Shown in pieces: positions 1 to 6,110 of a stretch of 6,110 bases of DNA (the first letter of the stretch is position 1; every line of letters begins with the position of its first letter). Both the position numbers and the translations under genes were made by a program. This DNA is from Pseudomonadota bacterium. Lineage in GTDB: Bacteria > Pseudomonadota > Gammaproteobacteria > Acidithiobacillales > Acidithiobacillaceae. A model generated the notes under the pieces. It had not been told where the DNA came from. It ran no database searches and saw nothing but the letters and a program-made list of their open reading frames with translations. The DNA lies in contig JAKCBU010000076.1 of NCBI GenBank assembly GCA_021839095.1, positions 1 to 6,110 of the forward strand. The letters run 5' to 3'.

Positions 1-1665
1 CTGGGTCCACTGCTGGATCATGGCCTTACCAGCGCCATCCTGGGGATGGGCCTTGCCCGCGATCAGCAGTTGTACCGGATAGTGCGGGTTGTTCAGTAGA
101 CGGTAGAGACGATCCGGGTCGGTCAGCAGCATGTTGGGGCGCTTGTAGGCGGCAAAGCGACGTGCGAAACCGATGGTGAGGGTGTTGGGGTCGAGCGCCG
201 TTTTCGCTTGTTCACACTCTCTTTCGGGCGCGTAGGTCGCTGCTAGTTGCTGCTGCAGGCGTTGGCGGGCAAACTGGATCACCTCCTGCCGTGCGACGCT
301 GCGCAGGTGCCAGATATCGGCATCGGAGGTCTGGCGAAAGTCCGTTTCGATATCCTTCAGGTCCCCAAGCCAGCGGGACTTGCCACAGGATGTGGTCCAC
401 AGGGCGTCGGCTTCGGCGGAATCCCAGGACGGCATATGCACGCCGTTGGTGACATGGGTGACGGGGACTTCGTCCTCGGGCCAACGTGGGAACAGGGGCT
501 GGAATAAGTGACGGCTGACCGCTCCGTGCAGGCGGCTGACGCCATTGACGGTCAGGCTGCCGCGAATGGCGAGCCATGCCATGTTGAAGGGTTCGCTGCG
601 GTCTTCGGGATGCTCCCGGCCCAGAGCAAGGACAGTATCTATGTCCATCCCGAAAGACTCGGATGCACCGGCGACGTAGCGCGTCATCAGTTCCGGCGGA
701 AAGCGGTCGAAACCGGCGGAGACCGGAGTGTGGGTTGTGAAGATATTGCCGGCGCGGGTGGCGGTGAGGGCGCAGGGGAAGTCGGTACCGTGATCCCGCA
801 TATGGCTATAGGCCCGGGCGAGGATGGCGAAGGCCGCATGTCCCTCATTGAGATGGCAGATGTCCGGCTGGATACCCAGGCGGCGCAGCAGCATCCAGCC
901 GCCGACGCCCAAGCAGATTTCCTGCTGCAGGCGGGTCTCCGGACCGCCGCCATAGAGCTCGGCGGTGATGCCACGGTCGGCGGGGGCGTTGAGGGGATCG
1001 TTGCTGTCGAGCAGATACAGGGGCACCCGGCCGACCTGTGCCTGCCAGGCGCGGAGGATGACGGTGCGGCCGGGGAAGGCCATTTCCAGACGCAACCATT
1101 CGCCCGCAGCGTCCCGCACCGGGGTGACAGGCATCTGGGTGGGGTCGTTGTACGGATAGAGTTCGATCTGACGACCATACTCATCCAAACTCTGACGAAA
1201 ATAGCCCTGCTGCCAGAGCAGGCCGATGCCGAGCAGAGGAACGCCGAGATCGCTGGCGGTTTTCAGGCAGTCGCCGGCAAGGATGCCAAGGCCGCCCGAG
1301 TAGATGGGCAGGGACTCGGACAGACCGAACTCCATGCTGAAATAGGCTACCTGACGGAAGGGCGGGTGAGGATAGGTTTTGCCGAACCAGCAGGTTTGCG
1401 CGAGGCGGTCGCGGTGTTCGGTGACAAAGGCGTCCAGCTTCGCGATGAAATCTTTATCCTCGGCCAGTTGCTGAAGCGCCTCGCTACCGGCGTTCTGCAG
1501 AATCAGCCACGGATTGTGGGTCTGCTCCCAGAGTTTGGGGGCAATATGCTGCCAGAGGGTGTCGGAGACATGGCTCCAGGACCAGCGTAGGTCGAGGGCA
1601 AGTTCAGCCAAACCGGCCAGTGATTCGGGCAGTTGCGGGAGCAGGTAGCAAGGGGCGATGGTCAC
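1..1665 (-). CDS. glgP: Alpha-glucan (glycogen/maltodextrin) phosphorylase, GT35, DUF3417 type, 3' end outside window
   Basis: This gene encodes a cytosolic PLP enzyme that cleaves terminal alpha-1,4-glucose from glycogen or maltodextrin with phosphate, giving glucose-1-phosphate. The frame is open for 555 codons from a GTG at 1665 to the left edge. The start is set by GGAGG five bases upstream and by the typical family N-terminus (LPESLAGLAELALDLRWSW, residues 11-29), which begins the DUF3417 domain (about 10-110). Family signatures follow: AYFSMEFGLSESLPIYSGG (107-125), HLNEGHAAF (271-279), TTHTPVSAG (310-318), HVTNGVH (404-410), GFARRFAAYKRP (499-510) and AGKAHPQD (536-543). The family is usually about 830-860 residues long, so roughly the last 300 residues, including the PLP-binding lysine, lie outside. 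The gene starts 56 bases after the enolase fragment with no terminator between, so it is probably the last or a late gene of the operon. I see no frameshift. Identity is secure; natural substrate (glycogen or short maltodextrin) cannot be told from sequence. Confidence 0.96.
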   Translation of the reverse strand, partial: MTIAPCYLLPQLPESLAGLAELALDLRWSWSHVSDTLWQHIAPKLWEQTHNPWLILQNAGSEALQQLAEDKDFIAKLDAFVTEHRDRLAQTCWFGKTYPHPPFRQVAYFSMEFGLSESLPIYSGGLGILAGDCLKTASDLGVPLLGIGLLWQQGYFRQSLDEYGRQIELYPYNDPTQMPVTPVRDAAGEWLRLEMAFPGRTVILRAWQAQVGRVPLYLLDSNDPLNAPADRGITAELYGGGPETRLQQEICLGVGGWMLLRRLGIQPDICHLNEGHAAFAILARAYSHMRDHGTDFPCALTATRAGNIFTTHTPVSAGFDRFPPELMTRYVAGASESFGMDIDTVLALGREHPEDRSEPFNMAWLAIRGSLTVNGVSRLHGAVSRHLFQPLFPRWPEDEVPVTHVTNGVHMPSWDSAEADALWTTSCGKSRWLGDLKDIETDFRQTSDADIWHLRSVARQEVIQFARQRLQQQLAATYAPERECEQAKTALDPNTLTIGFARRFAAYKRPNMLLTDPDRLYRLLNNPHYPVQLLIAGKAHPQDGAGKAMIQQWTQ

Positions 1666-1721
1666 GAATTCCTCCGGTTCAATGGGGTGTGCGGTAGGCA
1701 GGGTTGGGTAATGAAAGCCGG

Positions 1722-3348
<1,627 letters not shown>

Positions 3349-3352
<4 letters not shown>

Positions 3353-4269
3353 ATGTTGGGACCCAGCAGTTTGATGGCTTCGTCAACGCCCTGATTTTTT
3401 ACCACAATGGCGTGAATGGCCTTGCAGAAGTTGACCGCGTCGGGCTGACTGCGCTGATGGACATTCCGGCCGGTGGCGCAGCCTTGCGTGCCCCCCACAT
3501 GAATCTGTTCGTAGAGGCGTTGCAGAAACTCCGGCGCATCGGTTTCGGCCCCCCCCGCGCAGACGACCTGCGTGCGTCCGGCTGCGGCGACGGCTTCACC
3601 CAGGAGCGTGCCGTCCATGGCGCCAGCCGCATCGAGTGGTGGGTTGATCTTGACGAAATCCGCCCCGAGACAGGCTGCCAGACCCGCGGCACCGGCAACG
3701 AGATGCGGGTCCTGCTCCCGTTCACCTACGGCCTTGCCGCGCGGATAGGCCCAGATGACGGCCAGCAATCCCATGGCATGGGCATCCTGAATGATGCGTG
3801 CGGCTTCGCTGAGCATGGTCGGCTCGAACTCGGAGCCGGGGTAAATGGTGTAACCCACCCCAACCACCCGGAGACCAGAATGGCGCACAAAGTCATGGAC
3901 CTGCGCCATGCTCTGCCACTGCAGGCTGACCGGATCGCGTTGCGCGCTTTTGATCAGATGGGTTTTGCTGTTGAGCTTGAGCAGATAGGGCGCATCCGGA
4001 TAATCCATGCCATAGCGGGCAATAAGACCCATCTGCGCGGCAAAACAGCCCACGGGCGCTTCACTGGCGATGCGGAACAGATGCTCCGGGTCGGAATCGT
4101 CCGTCGCCACGTGTCCCCCGATAAAATCATCGTTGAGATGCTCGACTTTCTGATCGCCGGCCATCAGAAATAGGCGTCCGCTGTCCTGGGTGGCAAGACG
4201 ATAGTTTTCCGTCCAGCGCTGGGTGCTTTCGGCGGACATGCCGAGTGGTGCTTGGGCGATTTTAGGCAT
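3349..4269 (-). CDS. fba: Class I fructose-bisphosphate aldolase, DhnA/archaeal-type family, 306 aa
   Basis: This is a Schiff-base aldolase of the DhnA (FbaB-like) family, most likely splitting or forming fructose-1,6-bisphosphate from dihydroxyacetone phosphate and glyceraldehyde-3-phosphate. Motifs in order: GRLFLMAGDQKVEH (31-44), with the active-site Asp39; LLKLNSKTHL (96-105); VGYTIYPGSEFE (138-149); IWAYPRG (172-178); GADFVKINPP (202-211), with the probable Schiff-base Lys207; and phosphate-binding segments CAGGAETD (237-244) and GCATGRNVHQR (263-273). I chose ATG 4269 because AGGAG lies six bases upstream and MPKIAQ begins the recognisable protein; an upstream in-frame ATG at 4326 lies inside the oxidoreductase gene. 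The start overlaps that gene's end by 8 bases, and its stop overlaps pyk, so translation is probably coupled. Relatives in the family include LsrF and the archaeal dideoxy-heptulosonate synthase; the neighbouring pyk and glgP favour the glycolytic role. Confidence 0.9.
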
Positions 4270-5659
4270 GAGGATCTCCTGTAACGCAGGGATGGAGGGG
4301 TTCGTAATGGCGCCGCAGGGCGTCACCCGCAGCGGCTACCAAGGGGTGCAGGGAGGGTGTCAGGCGGGGCTGGCTGCCGAATTGCATGCTGGCCAGATCG
4401 GGTGCGGAGGCGTGCATCTGAATGGCCAGGCCGATGGTGTTGACCAGCTCGCCGGTAGTGGCGCCGCCGAGAATTTGGCCGCCGAGGATCTGCAGGGAGT
4501 CGGCGGCGAAGATGATCCGGCAGTAAATCTCCGTAGTGTTGGGCATCGAGGCGGGGTGATGATCCGGCAGACGGGTTTCGCCGACCAGAATGGGGAAGCC
4601 TTCCAGTTCCGCCTGACGCTGGGTAAGCCCGGCGACGCCGAAGGCCAGACCATCGATTTCGCTGGCATAGATGCTTACCGATCCGGCGTTGTAACGGAGT
4701 TGACGCAAGCCATAGAGGTTCATACCGGCAATACGGCCCTCGGCCGCAGCCTGTGAGGCGATCATGGCATGATTGGCCTTGCGGGTGAAAAAATCCTGCT
4801 TATGGGCGCAATCCCCAACCGCAAATATATTGGGATCTTCGCGGGAACGCTGGAAGGCGTCGACCCAGATTCCGCCGGAACGACTGAGGGTCAGGCCCAT
4901 GTCCCTGGCCAGGGCGACCTGGGGGCGGGTGCCGATGGCGATGAGCACCGCGTCCACCGTCAGCGCCTCCTGTCCGGCGATCTGTATTTGTCCGACGCGC
5001 TTGCCGCCGGAATCAGGCAGCAGCGCCTCTACCCTGGCTCCAGTATGGATATGAACCCCATGGGCCCGCAACTGCTTCTCCACCGCCGCGCAGGCATCCG
5101 GGTCAAAGGCTGCCTGCATCAGGTGCGGCAGCATTTCGACGATGTGCACTTCAATGCCGCGTTTGCGTATTTCATCGGCAAACTCTACCCCGATGAAACC
5201 GCCACCGATAATGGCGAGGGTGCGGATCTGCGGAATGAGGGTGCTGAAGAGCGTGTCCAGGTAGTCGTAATCTTTACGAATGCTGAAGACCCCTTCCAGA
5301 CGGGTGCCTGGAATGGGGGGGATGAAGTTCTCGGCGCCGGTGGCCAGCACCAGACGTTCCCAGTGAATGACGTCGCCATCGGCCAGGGTAGCCGTGTGTG
5401 CGACGCGGTCTATCTGTTGGGCCGTCCCGATCTGAAGTTGTCCGCCGGCCGCCAGCAGAGGCGCGCGCCCGGCCATATCCTCATCGGTGCCGCCCAGGGT
5501 GCCAAAAATGTAGGGGATACCGCAGGGAATCACCGCGTCCGTCTCCGGGCGGATCACCAGCACTTTTTTGTGCGGCGAGAACTGGGCGGCGGTGATACCC
5601 GTCATCATGCCAGCGGGGCCACCGCCAACAATCAGGATATCCGTTACTGTCTCAGCCAT
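4262..5659 (-). CDS. FAD-dependent pyridine nucleotide-disulfide oxidoreductase, CoA-disulfide reductase / NADH oxidase-like, 465 aa
   Basis: This is a two-dinucleotide-fold flavoprotein. FAD binding: GGGPAG (12-17), LATGAE (105-110) and IFAVGDCA (278-285). NAD(P)H domain: IIGGGFIGVEFA (150-161), with Glu175 after the second strand, which normally favours NADH over NADPH. A single redox cysteine, Cys46 in VIPCGIPY, sits where CoA-disulfide reductases and NADH oxidases of this family carry their active cysteine; the CxxxxC pair of lipoamide, glutathione or mercuric reductases is absent. A dimerisation domain follows (about 325-450). No signal peptide or membrane segment is evident, so it is cytosolic. 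The start has GAGGAG six bases upstream, inside the last codons of an 18-codon leader ORF. It is the first large gene of the cluster and overlaps the aldolase by 8 bases. The substrate (CoA disulfide, polysulfide, O2 or another) is not determinable here. Confidence 0.88.
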   Translation of the reverse strand: MAETVTDILIVGGGPAGMMTGITAAQFSPHKKVLVIRPETDAVIPCGIPYIFGTLGGTDEDMAGRAPLLAAGGQLQIGTAQQIDRVAHTATLADGDVIHWERLVLATGAENFIPPIPGTRLEGVFSIRKDYDYLDTLFSTLIPQIRTLAIIGGGFIGVEFADEIRKRGIEVHIVEMLPHLMQAAFDPDACAAVEKQLRAHGVHIHTGARVEALLPDSGGKRVGQIQIAGQEALTVDAVLIAIGTRPQVALARDMGLTLSRSGGIWVDAFQRSREDPNIFAVGDCAHKQDFFTRKANHAMIASQAAAEGRIAGMNLYGLRQLRYNAGSVSIYASEIDGLAFGVAGLTQRQAELEGFPILVGETRLPDHHPASMPNTTEIYCRIIFAADSLQILGGQILGGATTGELVNTIGLAIQMHASAPDLASMQFGSQPRLTPSLHPLVAAAGDALRRHYEPLHPCVTGDPHA

Positions 5660-5674
5660 CTGTTACTCCTCGTC
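5660..5674 (-). promoter_or_regulatory. Ribosome binding site of the oxidoreductase inside the leader ORF
   Basis: On the minus strand GAGGAG is followed by TAACAG and then ATG at 5659. The motif overlaps the two Glu codons and abuts the leader stop. This supports ATG 5659 as the start and implies that leader translation and oxidoreductase initiation affect each other. Confidence 0.6.
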
Positions 5675-5719
5675 GGTTGCGGTTGGAAAGGGATACTGCG
5701 GCTGGTTCATGGTCGCCAT
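5663..5719 (-). CDS. Putative 18-codon leader ORF upstream of the operon
   Basis: The ORF MATMNQPQYPFPTATDEE begins at ATG 5719, preceded by GGGAGG with six bases of spacing, a near-ideal Shine-Dalgarno. It ends at TAA 5665-5663, three bases before the oxidoreductase start and in the same frame. Its last codons (GAC GAG GAG) contain the Shine-Dalgarno of the downstream gene, so ribosomes finishing the leader would be placed to start it. There is no run of a single amino acid as in classic attenuators. It may be a translational coupling leader, a regulatory peptide, or a former N-terminal extension now closed by a stop. No homology is recognised. Confidence 0.5.
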   Translation of the reverse strand: MATMNQPQYPFPTATDEE

Positions 5720-5903
5720 CAGGATCCTCCCTGACCGGCTTCGTCCATCAGTATAGAACAGTCGGGGATTTTGAGTGCGCTTGGGAACGGGGTGAGTCCG
5801 CCTTCCCGGCATGCTACAGCGGATGATCCTGTAGCACCCCATGAGGGGTCTGAGCGATCTCTGCAGGAATGATGCCGTGTTATGGAGGATTAGTGTAGAC
5901 AAC
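5720..5903 (-). other. Probable 5' leader of the operon transcript, structured, non-coding
   Basis: This stretch lies between the AT-rich island and the leader ORF and shows no convincing gene. An open minus-strand frame extends from TTG 5902 into the leader ORF, but it has no Shine-Dalgarno at that start and a composition unlike a protein. The stretch holds nested and adjacent inverted repeats (5807-5877). A TATACT hexamer at 5755-5750 resembles a -10 box but has no acceptable -35 partner. Confidence 0.45.
5807..5877 (-). ncRNA. Candidate structured cis-regulatory RNA (three-way junction)
   Basis: On the minus-strand transcript three helices abut without gaps. An outer helix pairs CGGCAT (5877-5872) with ATGCCG (5812-5807). 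Inside it lie a hairpin ACCCC-TCAT-GGGGT (5849-5836) and a hairpin GCTACAG-GATCATCCG-CTGTAGC (5835-5813). A 22-base strand (5871-5850) joins the outer helix to the first hairpin. The arm GGGGTG (5840-5835) can also pair with CACCCC (5794-5789), giving a competing fold. It matches no riboswitch or T-box I recognise. The complementarity is seen directly; the function is inferred. Confidence 0.4.
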
Positions 5904-5948
5904 GGGTCACAATCATAACTAATTGTTTATTAATATATATATTATACT
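5904..5948. promoter_or_regulatory. AT-rich island with 14-bp palindrome; probable promoter region of the minus-strand operon
   Basis: A sharply AT-rich block sits in a GC-rich window. It contains the perfect palindrome TAATATATATATTA (5931-5944) and, on the minus strand, a perfect TATAAT at 5946-5941. That -10 box has no good -35 at 16-18 bases, so the promoter would need an activator, or the real start may lie elsewhere in the block (for example TATGAT at 5917-5912). If TATAAT is used, transcription would start near 5934, giving a leader of about 215 bases before the 18-codon ORF. Confidence 0.35.
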
Positions 5949-6003
5949 GTCTCAGGATAATCGTCGTGTTCTGGCGACAATTTTCCGGAGCGATCTCCTT
6001 GAC

Positions 6004-6025
6004 CATCCCGGTCAGGCCCGGGATG
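6004..6025. repeat. Inverted repeat CATCCCGG-N6-CCGGGATG
   Basis: Two perfect 8-base arms are separated by TCAGGC. No T-run follows on either strand, so it does not look like an intrinsic terminator. Its centre lies about 77 bases upstream of the start predicted from the sigma-54-like element at 6066, close to where enhancer-binding regulators often sit. Confidence 0.4.
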
Positions 6026-6065
6026 AAACTGGCAAATCCACATCCTTACCATGGGTTATTGAATA

Positions 6066-6081
6066 TGGCACGAATACTGCT
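6066..6081 (+). promoter_or_regulatory. Sigma-54-type -24/-12 promoter facing right
   Basis: TGGCACG-AATA-CTGCT matches the RpoN consensus TGGCACG-N4-TTGCW at every specified position except the first T of the -12 part. The essential GG (6067-6068) and GC (6079-6080) have the correct spacing. Transcription would begin near 6092 and leave the window, so the controlled gene is not visible. It points away from the minus-strand operon, implying a divergent unit. Confidence 0.45.
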
Positions 6082-6096
6082 CACATATTATATGTG
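6082..6096. repeat. Short palindrome CACATA-TTA-TATGTG
   Basis: This 15-base near-perfect dyad has six-base arms and a three-base centre. It begins directly after the sigma-54-like -12 element and covers the predicted start near 6092, so it could be an operator or a small hairpin at the start of the message. Such a short dyad in AT-rich DNA can also arise by chance. Confidence 0.3.
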
Positions 6097-6110
6097 GGAA
6101 AAATTACCAC

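Noticed and set aside
508..1590. 360-codon plus-strand open frame
   Set aside because: It lies antisense to glgP, whose minus-strand frame is complete and carries every family motif. The plus frame is low-complexity Gly/Ala/Glu with no recognisable domain and no ribosome site; it results from GC-rich codon use.
1666..1721. Separate promoter or terminator between the enolase fragment and glgP
   Set aside because: The 56 bases contain no stem-loop with a T-run and no recognisable -35/-10 pair, only the glgP ribosome site.
4769..5734. 321-codon plus-strand open frame
   Set aside because: It is antisense to the oxidoreductase, which has intact FAD and NAD motifs on the other strand.
5750..5755. 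TATACT as the -10 box of the operon promoter
   Set aside because: The sequence 16-18 bases upstream (around GCACTC) bears no resemblance to a -35 box, and there is no extended -10 TG.
5663..5902. 79-codon minus-strand ORF starting at TTG
   Set aside because: The TTG lacks a Shine-Dalgarno and the encoded peptide is Arg-rich and unlike any family. Only its last 18 codons, from ATG 5719, have a good ribosome site, and these are reported as the leader ORF.
6004..6025. Hairpin as intrinsic terminator
   Set aside because: Neither strand has a T-run after the stem.
6065..6110. Plus-strand ATG with an open frame to the right edge (MARILLTYYMWEKLP)
   Set aside because: No Shine-Dalgarno precedes it, the ATG overlaps the sigma-54-like element, and only 15 codons are visible, so a gene cannot be claimed.

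Overview
The window is a GC-rich bacterial segment. One tightly packed minus-strand gene cluster fills about 93% of it, followed by roughly 390 bases of regulatory-looking non-coding DNA at the right end. Gene content (central carbon enzymes, a DhnA/archaeal-type class I aldolase, an alpha-glucan phosphorylase of the DUF3417 type and a CoA-disulfide-reductase-like flavoprotein) and composition suggest a proteobacterium. A chemolithoautotroph such as Acidithiobacillus is plausible, but that is an impression from protein style and not a demonstrated assignment.

Layout, read in the direction of transcription (right to left): a non-coding leader (about 5720-6110) with an AT-rich island, several inverted repeats and a compact predicted RNA fold; an 18-codon leader ORF (5719-5663) with its own strong ribosome binding site; a class III pyridine nucleotide-disulfide oxidoreductase (5659-4262); a class I fructose-bisphosphate aldolase (4269-3349) whose start overlaps the previous gene by 8 bases; pyruvate kinase (3352-1925) overlapping the aldolase by an ATGA junction; a 63-codon ORF that is recognisably only the C-terminal end of enolase (1913-1722) but has its own start and Shine-Dalgarno; and alpha-glucan phosphorylase glgP (1665 to beyond base 1), which runs off the left edge. 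I see no terminator between any of these genes, so a single transcript is likely.

The cluster reads as a glycogen/glycolysis unit. GlgP releases glucose-1-phosphate from storage glucan, aldolase acts in the middle of the pathway, and pyruvate kinase closes it at pyruvate. The flavoprotein may connect it to NAD(H) or thiol redox state. In an autotroph this would be the route for using stored glucan when the energy source runs out (inference).

The points most worth checking are the orphan enolase C-terminal mini-gene, the leader ORF plus three-way-junction RNA fold upstream of the operon, and a good sigma-54-type -24/-12 element facing the opposite way at the right edge. That element implies a divergent, sigma-54-controlled transcription unit just outside the window.
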